From the NCBI RefSeq assembly GCF_015240065.1, contig NZ_CP060506.1, positions 682,001 through 746,000 on the forward strand: 64,000 nt of DNA. The letters run 5' to 3'. Shown in pieces: positions 7,761 through 16,043 of this stretch. Position 1 is the stretch's first letter. Every line of letters starts with the position of its first letter. The DNA is from Nanchangia anserum. Its GTDB lineage: Bacteria > Actinomycetota > Actinomycetes > Actinomycetales > Actinomycetaceae. The position numbers were made by a program, and so were the translations under genes. The notes under the pieces were generated by a model. It did no database searches and was not told where the DNA came from. It worked only from the letters and a program-made list of their open reading frames with translations.

Positions 7761-9284
7761 ATGGATGCCACGACCACCGATGTTGTCACCGGTCGGGACA
7801 TGACGGCCTGGCTGAATCGGCTCGCGCGTCACCTCGCGGCCGATCGAGAGATCCTCGACGCGATCGATCATGCCGGGGGCCTGGACGAGCAGGCGGGGAC
7901 GTGCGCGGCGTTGGCCGCGGCTGCCGCCGCACGCGCTGCGGCCGACGTTCGTGAAGACTCGGACGCCTCGTGGGTCCTGGATGCTGCCGCCAGCGCGGCG
8001 CTTGCCCACGCCCAGGGTGCCGGCGGCATCGTTCTCGCCCACTTGTTGGCGTCGATGGCCGCCGCCGTTGACGCTCCGACGTTGCGGCCGATCGAGGTGG
8101 GGCAGGCCGTCTGCACCCTCGCTCGCACGTTGCCGGATTGCGTGGTGGGCGAGGGGCGTGCAGGAGGCGTGCTCGAGCTGGCTGCCCGCGCGATCCTCGA
8201 TGACGTGGATCTCGAGGCCACGGAACTCGAGTGCGCGACACTGGTTCAGCAGGCGTGGATCGCGACCCAGGGGTCGCTGATCGACGCCGATGGACACGTC
8301 GTCGATGCGCTGGGAGCGATCGTCGTCCTCGCCTTTGCCGCTCTGGCCCACAGCGAGTCCACGGATGCGTTGGGAGTCGTCCACCATATGCTCGAGGATC
8401 TGGCGGCGGGCATGCCGTCGGGCGTGCGCGGGCGCGGGCGGTTGCGCGTCGATTTCACCCTCGATACGGATGCCGAGGGGGCACGTCGCCTGCGCGAGAC
8501 CATCGCGGGCACGGGCAGCAGCGGCGTCATGACGGGGCGGGCTGACGTGTTCGGCTTCGCTACCTGGGTCGTGTCGGCTCGCACTGATCGTCCATTCGAC
8601 CTCATTCCGCCGGCGGCAGGGCGCGTCGAGGTCTACACCCCGACCCCGCTTGATCTCGTCGAACCTCGCGATAACTCGTCCGTGCTGTTGCTTGAGCGCA
8701 GGCCGAGCGGCGAGATGCGTCGCCCCGCGGTCATCGCCGTGACGGGGGCGCGTGGGATCGTCGAAGAACTCGCTCACGCCGGCGTACACGTGTGTTTCAG
8801 CACGGGTGTGTGGGAGGGCGACCTCGCCGCTATTGTCGCCCGGCTCGATCAGCCCGTTACCGTCATCGCCGCGTCCACGCCTCAGGGTGATGCTCGTGCC
8901 CGACGCGTGCCCGATGATGCGGCCCGCGACGGTGGCGTGGTCATCTGCGCCCCGACGTCGAATGACCTGGAGGTTCTCCACGTCTCAAGTGAGGCCGCGA
9001 CGAAGGTCGGTGCGCATCTGGGGGTCGGCGATCTCGCCCAGCTTCAACGTGCCCGCATCATGCAGGCGCTTGAGGCCCTGCAGACGATCGATCTCGACGA
9101 GACGCTCTCGCTCGACGGCATCGTCACCGACCACGATCGCCAGGTCCTCGTCCTCGTCGGCAAGGAGGGGCCGGGGCGCGCGCAGGTGGTCGCCGATCTC
9201 GATGAGATCTCGCCGAGTCTGCGCGTCGACCTCATGCAGGGCGATCAGCCCGGCCCGACGGTTATCGGAGTGATGACGCGGTGA
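7761..9284 (+). CDS. Degenerate DAK2/FakA-like protein
   Basis: Position between rpmB and recG, length (507 aa) and overall pattern match the DAK2-domain proteins found here in actinobacteria (relatives of fatty acid kinase FakA). GAQGAGGIVLAHLLASM aligns with the family GARGNSG segment, and VVDALGAIVVL with its VDAGGQGL segment. The nucleotide-binding DGDTGTNM motif is missing; the equivalent region reads GGLDEQAGTCAA. The kinase function is therefore probably lost or changed. ATG 7761 is preferred over GTG 7740 because AAGGAGG lies about 7 nt upstream; a -10 like TAGACT (7729-7734) would give a leader of about 20 nt. The stop overlaps recG (GTGA). Confidence 0.7.
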   Translation: MDATTTDVVTGRDMTAWLNRLARHLAADREILDAIDHAGGLDEQAGTCAALAAAAAARAAADVREDSDASWVLDAAASAALAHAQGAGGIVLAHLLASMAAAVDAPTLRPIEVGQAVCTLARTLPDCVVGEGRAGGVLELAARAILDDVDLEATELECATLVQQAWIATQGSLIDADGHVVDALGAIVVLAFAALAHSESTDALGVVHHMLEDLAAGMPSGVRGRGRLRVDFTLDTDAEGARRLRETIAGTGSSGVMTGRADVFGFATWVVSARTDRPFDLIPPAAGRVEVYTPTPLDLVEPRDNSSVLLLERRPSGEMRRPAVIAVTGARGIVEELAHAGVHVCFSTGVWEGDLAAIVARLDQPVTVIAASTPQGDARARRVPDDAARDGGVVICAPTSNDLEVLHVSSEAATKVGAHLGVGDLAQLQRARIMQALEALQTIDLDETLSLDGIVTDHDRQVLVLVGKEGPGRAQVVADLDEISPSLRVDLMQGDQPGPTVIGVMTR

Positions 9285-11428
9285 GCGACTTCCTCGCGCA
9301 AGATTTGGAGCGCGTGTGCGGAGCGCGCGCCGCCACGGCGCTGGCGAAGCTTGGCCTAGTGAGCGTTAAGGATCTGCTCTTTCATTTTCCGCGCCGCTAC
9401 GAGACGTTCGCCGAGCTCACACCGATGACGGATCTGAGCGAGGGCGAGGAAGCCTCGCTCGTGGCCGAGGTCGTCGATCAGCGCGTGAGCCAGTCTCATC
9501 GCAATCGACGGCTGTGGATCCTCACCGTCACCCTCACCGACGGGGTGACGGAGGTGTCCGCGACGTTTTTCGCCCGCTCGTCGGGAATGCTCAGGGGACA
9601 CCAGGAGCGCCTGAGCGTCGGTACTCGCGTCCTGTGTTCGGGAAAAATCGCCCGCTACCGTGACCGTTGGCAGCTGTCGCACCCGGCCTATCAGGTGCTT
9701 GAAGACCGCGGCGAAGTGGGCACGGCCGAGCAGGCCCGCGAACTCGCGGCAACGCCGACCCCCATCTACCCGAGGGGGCAGGGCGTCGCGACGTGGACGA
9801 TCGAGGCGGCGCTGCGTCCCATCCTCGACACGCTGAGTCCTGCCGACATCGACGAGACCATTCCCGACGATATTCGCGCTCGCGATGGCATGCCCGGCAT
9901 CATCGAGGCCCTCAACGCCATTCACCGCCCCGCCAGGATCGGTGACGATCGGCCCGCGCGCCGTCGCTTCGCCTACGAGGAGGCCCTCGTCCTTCAGGTC
10001 GCGCTTGCGCGGGCGCGCCTCGCGGCTGAGGCGATCCCGGCGACCCGCTGCCCCCCGCGCGAGGGAGGTATTCACGACGCGATCCTCGCTGCCCTCCCGT
10101 TCGATCTCACCGACGCCCAAGTTCGTGCCGGTAGAGAACTCGACCGCCGGCTCGATTCCGAGCGAGCGATGAACGTTCTCCTCCAGGGTGACGTCGGTGC
10201 CGGCAAGACCCTCGTCGCGCTGCTGGCCATTGCCCGGGCATTGGACGCCGGCGCCCAGGCGGCGCTGTTGGCGCCGACAGAGGTCCTGGCCTATCAGCAC
10301 TTTCGGACGATCACCCACATGCTCGGCCCGCTGGCTACCAGCGCGAGCGGTGGCGTCGCGATTGAACTTCTCACCGGTTCCTCGCGTACTCCCCACCGCC
10401 GCCAGGTCCTCGCGACACTGGCGTCGGGAACGCCGGCTCTCGTCGTCGGCACGCACGCCCTGCTCAGTGACAACGTCCAGCTGCCGGGCCTTGCGCTCGC
10501 GGTGATCGACGAGCAGCATCGTTTCGGCGTCAACCAACGCGACCGGCTACGAAGCGATACCCCGGCGCATCCGCACATGCTCGTCATGACGGCAACCCCC
10601 ATCCCGCGTACCGTCGCCATGACGGTGTTCGGCGATCTCGACACTGTCGTGCTCGACCAGGTGCCGGCACGTCGCGTGGGCGTCGATACCTTTCTTGTGT
10701 CCACTGCCAGGCGCGCCTGGGTTGAGCGCGCGTGGCAGCGAGCGAGGGAGGAAATCGCTGCGGGCGGGCGCGTCTTCGTCGTGTGTCCGCGCATCGACGA
10801 GGCAGAGGGCGAGAAGGCACGCGCGTCGGTCGAGTCGGTCGCCCGAACGTTGCGGGCTACGCCGGCCCTTGCGGGCGTCGCCATCGGCGAGCTCCACGGG
10901 CGCATGAACAGCGCCGACAAAGACCGGATCATGGGCGATTTTGCCGCGGGCCGCCTCGATCTCATCGTCTCGACGACGGTCATCGAGGTGGGGGTGGATG
11001 TGCCCGAAGCGACGATGATGATTGTCTGCGACGCCGAGTCCTTTGGCCTCTCCCAACTCCACCAATTGCGCGGGCGGATCGGGCGAGGATCAAAGGCCGG
11101 CGTGTGCCTCGCGCTGACATCGGCTGCCCCGAATACGACGGCGATGCGTCGTCTCGAGGCGTTCGCCTCGACGACGGACGGTTTTCTGCTTGCCCAAGAG
11201 GACCTCGAGTTGCGTTCGGAGGGCGATATCCTTGGCGACACCCAGTCGGGGAGGCGCTCGGGACTGCGGCTGTTGTCGGTCAGGCGCGACGCAGACCTCA
11301 TCTCGCGGGCTCGTGATGACGCTCGCGCGCTGCTCGAGGCTGATCCGACGCTGGAGAGCGTGCCGGGTCTCGTTGCGGCCCTCGACGACGTCGATCCGAG
11401 TAAACGCGCCTATTTGGAACGCAGCTAG
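9281..11428 (+). CDS. recG: ATP-dependent DNA helicase RecG
   Basis: Superfamily 2 helicase that remodels stalled forks and Holliday junctions. The 715-aa protein has an N-terminal wedge/OB region (VKDLLFHFPRRYETF), Walker A GDVGAGKT (Lys309), motif II DEQHRFGV (Asp410-Glu411), motif III TATPIPRT, and motif VI GLSQLHQLRGRIGRG. The GTG start overlaps the upstream stop by 4 bp; rsmD follows after 8 bp. Confidence 0.97.
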   Translation: MSDFLAQDLERVCGARAATALAKLGLVSVKDLLFHFPRRYETFAELTPMTDLSEGEEASLVAEVVDQRVSQSHRNRRLWILTVTLTDGVTEVSATFFARSSGMLRGHQERLSVGTRVLCSGKIARYRDRWQLSHPAYQVLEDRGEVGTAEQARELAATPTPIYPRGQGVATWTIEAALRPILDTLSPADIDETIPDDIRARDGMPGIIEALNAIHRPARIGDDRPARRRFAYEEALVLQVALARARLAAEAIPATRCPPREGGIHDAILAALPFDLTDAQVRAGRELDRRLDSERAMNVLLQGDVGAGKTLVALLAIARALDAGAQAALLAPTEVLAYQHFRTITHMLGPLATSASGGVAIELLTGSSRTPHRRQVLATLASGTPALVVGTHALLSDNVQLPGLALAVIDEQHRFGVNQRDRLRSDTPAHPHMLVMTATPIPRTVAMTVFGDLDTVVLDQVPARRVGVDTFLVSTARRAWVERAWQRAREEIAAGGRVFVVCPRIDEAEGEKARASVESVARTLRATPALAGVAIGELHGRMNSADKDRIMGDFAAGRLDLIVSTTVIEVGVDVPEATMMIVCDAESFGLSQLHQLRGRIGRGSKAGVCLALTSAAPNTTAMRRLEAFASTTDGFLLAQEDLELRSEGDILGDTQSGRRSGLRLLSVRRDADLISRARDDARALLEADPTLESVPGLVAALDDVDPSKRAYLERS

Positions 11429-11436
11429 GGGAAGTG

Positions 11437-11991
11437 ATGCCACGAATCATCGCGGGCTCCGCAAAAGGATGCCGCCTTGCCGTGCCCGCTCAGGGAACGC
11501 GTCCTACCGCCGATCGCGTGCGCGAGGCCGTGTTCTCACGGCTGACGTCTCTGGGGGCGATTGAGCGTGCTCGCGTCCTCGACCTGTATGCGGGCTCGGG
11601 TGCGCTCGGTCTCGAGGCGCTATCGCGCGGTGCCCTCCACGCCGATCTCGTCGAGCGCGCGGCCGCAGCCGCGAAGGTGTGTCGCGACAACATCGCCGCG
11701 ACCGGGCTGCCGGCTCGGCTCCACCGTGCCAGCGTCATGACGTTTCTCGAGGAGACTCGTTCCGAATGGGATCTCGTCTTCGCCGATCCGCCTTACGACC
11801 TGTCTGGGGCCGATCTCGACGCCGTGCTCACCCGGCTCGCCTCACACGTGAGCGGTGACGCCGTCGTCGTCGTCGAACGGGCTCGTCGCGATGGTTGCCC
11901 GGCTCCGCAGGCGTGGCCCGGGGCGTGGAGGGGATACAAATACGGCGAGACGACCGTGTGGCTGAGCGATCTCGCGGCCAGTGCGGCCTAG
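11437..11991 (+). CDS. rsmD: 16S rRNA (guanine966-N2)-methyltransferase RsmD
   Basis: Methylates G966 of 16S rRNA with SAM. The family start PRIIAGSAKG is followed by RPTADRVREAVFS, SAM motif I LDLYAGSGALGLEALSRGA, and catalytic motif IV FADPPYDL. ATG 11437 is chosen over the adjacent GTG 11434 because the family begins MPRIIAG. The upstream GGGGA lies close for either start. Its end overlaps the coaD promoter element. Confidence 0.95.
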   Translation: MPRIIAGSAKGCRLAVPAQGTRPTADRVREAVFSRLTSLGAIERARVLDLYAGSGALGLEALSRGALHADLVERAAAAAKVCRDNIAATGLPARLHRASVMTFLEETRSEWDLVFADPPYDLSGADLDAVLTRLASHVSGDAVVVVERARRDGCPAPQAWPGAWRGYKYGETTVWLSDLAASAA

Positions 11992-12000
11992 CCTAAAGAC
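11989..12000 (+). promoter_or_regulatory. -10 element consistent with a leaderless coaD mRNA
   Basis: TAGCCT (11989-11994) lies exactly 6 nt before ATG 12001 and overlaps the rsmD stop. No Shine-Dalgarno sequence is present. No convincing -35 was seen. Confidence 0.45.
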
Positions 12001-12492
12001 ATGAGCGCCGTCATCGTCCCCGGATCCTTTGATCCGCCCACGCTGGGGCATTGCGCAGTGATCGAGCGTTGCTTGGCATTCGCCGATCGTGTCGTCGTTG
12101 CCGTGGCGACGAATGCGGGCAAGACGCCGCTGTTCAGCGCGTCCGAACGCGTCGACCTGCTGCGTGCCAGCTTGACCGAGCACCCGCGCGTGGAGATCGT
12201 CGCGTGGAGCGGCCTCGTCGCCGATCTCGCCAGGCGTGAGGGCGCTCAGATCGTCAAGGGCGTGCGTGGGGCGCTGGACGCGGAAAACGAGATCACGCAG
12301 GCCCGCCTCAACGCCGACCTCGGCGGCGTCGAGACATTGCTGTTGCCCGCTCAGCCCCAATGGGCACACGTCTCCTCCTCGGCTGTGCGCGAAATCGCGC
12401 GGTGCGGCGGAGACGTGAGACCATTCGTATCCGTGGCGGTCGCGCAGGCGCTCGCCACCCGACTAGATGAAGGACACCGTCATGAGCACTGA
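12001..12492 (+). CDS. coaD: Phosphopantetheine adenylyltransferase
   Basis: Fourth step of CoA synthesis: transfers AMP from ATP to 4'-phosphopantetheine. The 163-aa nucleotidyltransferase has the GSFDPPTLGH motif (the HxGH-like T/HxGH site), SERVDLL, VKGVRGALDAENE, and the ATP-binding SSSAVRE. The residues after the T-L-G-H motif (CAVIER) differ from the common LDII. The last 11 bp overlap the next gene. Confidence 0.95.
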   Translation: MSAVIVPGSFDPPTLGHCAVIERCLAFADRVVVAVATNAGKTPLFSASERVDLLRASLTEHPRVEIVAWSGLVADLARREGAQIVKGVRGALDAENEITQARLNADLGGVETLLLPAQPQWAHVSSSAVREIARCGGDVRPFVSVAVAQALATRLDEGHRHEH

Positions 12493-13165
12493 CGCACCCG
12501 CGAACGAACCGGCCTACGCGCCCTCGGAAGTCATCGAGATCCTTGACCAGGTCGCCGCGATGGTCGGCGAAGCCCGCACGGTTCCCCTGACGGCGAATGT
12601 CGTCGTCAATCAGGCCCAGATCCTCGAGCTCATCGAAAACGCGCGCGAAGCCCTGCCCGATGACGTCGTGCGCGCCGATCGGATCGTCGCCGACGCCTCC
12701 GTTGTCCTCGATCGTGCCGATGCCGAGGCCGCGCAGGCAATGGGTGATGCCGAGAGCTATTCGTCGAAGCTGCGCGAGGATGCCGACGCGTATGCCCAGT
12801 CGGTGCGCGCCGATGCCGACGCCTACGCCGACGAGCAGCGTCGCCAGGGCGATGAAGCCGCGGCCCAGATCACCGAGCAGGCCAAGGAACACGGCACTAC
12901 GCTCGTCGAGAAGGCCAAGGCTCAGGGACGCCAGATCATTGAGGAAGCCCGCGCGAAGGCCAATGATCTCGTCAACGAGCACAACGTCTATCGCGAGGCC
13001 GTGGCCCGCGGTGAGCAAACGCTGAGCGCCGCGCGCGCGAAAGCCCAGCAGCTCAGCGCCGAATCCAACGACTACGTCGCCGAGCAGCTGGGCAAGCTCG
13101 AGGAACTCGCCCACCACATCGCGACGCAGGCGCGGTCGGGACGCGACAAGGTGGGGCGCCGGTGA
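12482..13165 (+). CDS. SepIVA-like (DivIVA-related) coiled-coil protein
   Basis: A 227-aa protein. A short N-terminal segment (SEVIEILDQVAAMVGEAR) is followed by a long Ala/Glu/Lys/Arg coiled coil from about residue 90 onward (AEAAQAMGDAESYSSKL, DEAAAQITEQAKEHG). Its place before yceD-rnc-mutM matches M. tuberculosis Rv2927c (SepIVA), a DivIVA-like septation factor. A role in cell-envelope growth or division is inferred from that synteny and the coiled coil. ATG 12482 is preferred, with GAAGGA 6-7 nt upstream inside the end of coaD. The stop overlaps yceD. Confidence 0.72.
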   Translation: MSTDAPANEPAYAPSEVIEILDQVAAMVGEARTVPLTANVVVNQAQILELIENAREALPDDVVRADRIVADASVVLDRADAEAAQAMGDAESYSSKLREDADAYAQSVRADADAYADEQRRQGDEAAAQITEQAKEHGTTLVEKAKAQGRQIIEEARAKANDLVNEHNVYREAVARGEQTLSAARAKAQQLSAESNDYVAEQLGKLEELAHHIATQARSGRDKVGRR

Positions 13166-13713
13166 GCCAGCTGTGCCTCGACCTGCGTGAGCTTCCCCAA
13201 CGCAGTGGCGCGACGTTGCAGCGCCACGTGACGTACACCGTCGGCGAGGAGTGGACCACGCCGGTCGCTCACATCACGCCGGGGGTCGAGTTGGACATGG
13301 ACATCTCGCTTCAGGCGATCGATCAGGGCGTGCTCGCGCACGTGCGCACGCGGGTGCCGGCCGAAGCCGAGTGCGTGCGTTGCCTAGACCGGGTCGACCT
13401 CACGAGGGACGTCGACCTCTACCAGGTGTTCTATCTGCCCGACGAACGCGACAAGCTCGTCGCTGACGGAGACGAGGATGCCGCCTACGAGCCCGTTATC
13501 GAGGGCGACGCCATCGACCTGACCCCGGTGCTGCGCGACGCGACTGTCGGGCAGCTGCCCCTGCAACCCCTGTGTTCTGAGGATTGCCTGGGCCTGTGCT
13601 CGACCTGTGGCGAGCCGCTGCGCGATCTCGAGGACGATCACCATCACGACGTCGTCGACCCCCGCTGGTCTGCGCTGGCTGGTCTGCTCGGCGAGGTAAA
13701 GGAGACGACATGA
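13162..13713 (+). CDS. YceD family (DUF177) cysteine-motif protein
   Basis: 183-aa DUF177/YceD protein, linked in bacteria and plastids to 23S rRNA accumulation or processing. It has CVRC (about residues 71-74) and a C-terminal CSEDCLGLCSTCG cluster that could bind metal. It overlaps the preceding coiled-coil gene (GTGA) and rnc (ATGA). The rpmF (L32) gene that often follows yceD is absent, as also in mycobacteria. Confidence 0.85.
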   Translation: MSQLCLDLRELPQRSGATLQRHVTYTVGEEWTTPVAHITPGVELDMDISLQAIDQGVLAHVRTRVPAEAECVRCLDRVDLTRDVDLYQVFYLPDERDKLVADGDEDAAYEPVIEGDAIDLTPVLRDATVGQLPLQPLCSEDCLGLCSTCGEPLRDLEDDHHHDVVDPRWSALAGLLGEVKETT

Positions 13714-14455
13714 CGGCGCGTGCGGCACGCGACCAGCTCCTCACGGCGTGGGGAATCGACATCGATCCCGAGATGCTGATCCTCGCGCTCACCCACCGCT
13801 CCTTTGCCAACGAACGCGGCAAGATCCCGACGAACGAACGCTTGGAATTTCTCGGCGATGCGGTCTTGCAGCTCATTGTGACCGAGCGACTTTATCTCGC
13901 GCACCCTGACCATCCCGAGGGACATCTGGCCAAGATGCGCGCGGCCACGGTGTCGCAGACCCCGCTGGCGCTCGTGGCCCGCTCGATCAACCTCGGCGAC
14001 TATCTCCTGCTGGGTCGCGGCGAGGAAAAGACGGGCGGACGCGACAAAGACTCCATCCTCTCCGACACGATGGAGGCGCTCATCGGCGCGACCTACCTGT
14101 GCCACGGCCTGGAGCCAACCCGCGCCATTGTCGAGCATCACCTCGCCGATCTGCTCGCCACCGCTCTTGAGCGCGGGTGAGCATGGACTGGAAGACGCGC
14201 GTCAATGTCATCGCCCAGCACCTCGAACTAGGGCCCATCCTCTACGACGTCACGGGGACGGGGCCGGACCACTGCCGCGAATTCACCGCCCGGTTGCTCA
14301 TCGACGGAAAGCTGTGGGGCAGTGGCGAGGGGCGTTCCAAGAAGGTCGCCGAGAGCCATGCCGCGGAAGCCGCGGTTGATGCGCTATCGCGCGCCTACGA
14401 CATCTCGGGTGCCCACAGCCTCGACGACGTCGTCATCACCCCGCCTCATGCCTGA
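13710..14455 (+). pseudogene. rnc: Ribonuclease III, split into catalytic and dsRNA-binding halves by a frameshift
   Basis: Double-stranded RNA endonuclease for rRNA and mRNA maturation. The first frame (13710-14180, 156 aa) is a complete RNase III catalytic domain: ALTHRSFANE, signature NERLEFLGDAVL, and the acidic helix DSILSDTMEALIGATYL. It stops after ATALERG. The second frame (14177-14455) starts at GTG and encodes MDWKTRVNVIAQHL plus a dsRNA-binding domain (FTARLLIDGKLWGSGEG, KKVAESHAAEAA). In the family these are one chain joined at GLDWKT. One base is missing near the GGG at about 14175. The GTGA overlap could also couple translation of two real polypeptides. Confidence 0.88.
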
Positions 14456-15350
14456 GCTTCCCGAGGTCGAAGTTGTTCGGCGCGGGCTCGTCGACCACGC
14501 CCGCGGGCATGTAATTACCCGCGTGGAGGTCCACGACGAGCGGATCTTTCGCCGCTCCCGTCACGTCGCGGCCCCGCTGAGCCAGGCGTGTGGGCGACGC
14601 ATTGACGAGGTCGCTCGACGCGGCAAATACCTGTGGCTCGTCCTTGACGATGGCCTGGCCGTTGTCATCCACCTGGGGATGTCGGGGCAGATCCTCGCCA
14701 ATGACGCTCGTGTGCGCATGAGTTTGCCCCGCCATACCCGCCTCAGCCTGCACCTTGACGAGTACACGCGACTCGACTTCGTCGACCAGAGGATTTTTGG
14801 CAGCTGCTGGATCAGCGAACTCGTCCCTACGACAGACGGGCACCCGGGTGGAACCGGAACCGATCTGCCAGCGCTGCCGCGCCCGCTGGCCCACATCGCC
14901 CGCGACCCGCTGGACCCCTCACTCGCGGTAGAGGACGTCACCCGCACCATGCGCGCATCGCGACGCTGCATCAAAGCGGTCCTTCTCGACCAGTCGGTTT
15001 TGTCCGGGATCGGCAACATTTACGCCGACGAGACCCTCCACGCGGCGCGCGTCCACCCGCTGCGGCGCGCCAACGCCGCGACACTGGCGCAGCTCAGAGA
15101 CATCGTTGCCAGCTCGCGCGACGTCATGATGGCGGCGCTCGCGGCCGGCGGCACGTCGTTCGATTCCCTCTACGTCGACGTCGCCGGGCACCCCGGCTAT
15201 TTTCAGCGCGAGCTCGCCGTGTATGGGCGAACCGGGCAGCCATGCAGGACGTGCGAGACGCCGATTGAGCGCATGGAAGTCGCAGGGCGCGGCACGCACG
15301 TGTGCCCGGCGTGCCAGATCCCACCGCGGCGGCCCAGGCGAGCGCGCTGA
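14448..15350 (+). CDS. mutM: Formamidopyrimidine-DNA glycosylase (Fpg/MutM)
   Basis: Bifunctional glycosylase/AP lyase that removes 8-oxoguanine and FaPy lesions. After the initiator Met the chain begins PELPEVEVVRRGL, with catalytic Pro1 and Glu2. Further signs are RRGKYLWLVL with the conserved Lys, the helix-two-turn-helix GIGNIYADETL, and the C-terminal zinc finger CRTCETPIERMEVAGRGTH plus CPAC. It is 300 aa. ATG 14448 overlaps the rnc end by 8 bp. Confidence 0.96.
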   Translation: MPELPEVEVVRRGLVDHARGHVITRVEVHDERIFRRSRHVAAPLSQACGRRIDEVARRGKYLWLVLDDGLAVVIHLGMSGQILANDARVRMSLPRHTRLSLHLDEYTRLDFVDQRIFGSCWISELVPTTDGHPGGTGTDLPALPRPLAHIARDPLDPSLAVEDVTRTMRASRRCIKAVLLDQSVLSGIGNIYADETLHAARVHPLRRANAATLAQLRDIVASSRDVMMAALAAGGTSFDSLYVDVAGHPGYFQRELAVYGRTGQPCRTCETPIERMEVAGRGTHVCPACQIPPRRPRRAR

Positions 15351-15356
15351 TCCGGT

Positions 15357-15368
15357 TACCATAGCCCT
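15357..15368 (+). promoter_or_regulatory. -10 element consistent with a leaderless response-regulator mRNA
   Basis: TACCAT (15357-15362) lies exactly 6 nt before ATG 15369, without a Shine-Dalgarno sequence. No clear -35. Confidence 0.45.
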
Positions 15369-16040
15369 ATGAGCGCGACACTGGACAACACGACTCCCGC
15401 GTCGGTGCGGGTCATGATCATCGATGACCACGAGATCGTTCGCCGCGGCATCGCGGAGATCGTCGATCGCACCGACGGCCTCGAAGTCGTTGCTGAGGCG
15501 GGTTCCGTCGCCGATGCCCTCCGCCGGGCTCAACTCGTGCGCCCCGATGTCGTTCTCGTCGACCTACAGCTTCCCGACGGGACGGGGATTGAGGTCATGC
15601 AGAAGATGCGTCACGACGTTCCCGAGGCTCGCCCGATCGTGTTGACGTCCTTCGACGACGACGGCGCCCTATCCGAGGCGCTGGCCGCCGGGGCGCGGGC
15701 GTTTGTCCTCAAGACGGTTCGCGGTGCCGAGATCACCGACGTTATCAAGGCGGTCGCGGATGGTCGCGTCCTCCTCGACGAGCGCACGGTAACGCGTCGG
15801 CGCGCCGATCACGAGGACCCGACCGCCGATCTGACCCCGTCTGAGCGCCGCGTGCTCGCCCTGATCGGCGACGGCCTCTCAAACCGCGAGATCGGTGAGC
15901 GCCTGGGGGTGGCCGAGAAGACGGTGAAGAACCACATCACGTCGCTGCTGTCGAAGATGGGACTCCAGCGGCGCACGCAGGTGGCGGCGTGGGTCGCGGG
16001 GCAGCGCTCGGTTGCCTGGCGGGAGAACGAAAAGAAGTAG
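15369..16040 (+). CDS. NarL/FixJ-type response regulator, DosR/DevR-like
   Basis: The receiver domain has the acidic pocket IIDDHE, phospho-acceptor Asp65 (VLVDLQLPDG), switch Thr (LTSFDDD) and Lys (VLKT). The C-terminal LuxR-type HTH reads LTPSERRVLALIGDGLSNRE followed by AEKTVKNHI. The K-T-V-K-N stretch matches the DosR residues that contact DNA (Lys179, Lys182, Asn183). It is 223 aa. It converges on the sensor kinase gene with a 3-bp gap, so the pair is on opposite strands. Likely targets are the GGGACT boxes upstream of aspA and cydA. Confidence 0.85.
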   Translation: MSATLDNTTPASVRVMIIDDHEIVRRGIAEIVDRTDGLEVVAEAGSVADALRRAQLVRPDVVLVDLQLPDGTGIEVMQKMRHDVPEARPIVLTSFDDDGALSEALAAGARAFVLKTVRGAEITDVIKAVADGRVLLDERTVTRRRADHEDPTADLTPSERRVLALIGDGLSNREIGERLGVAEKTVKNHITSLLSKMGLQRRTQVAAWVAGQRSVAWRENEKK

Positions 16041-16043
16041 CCG

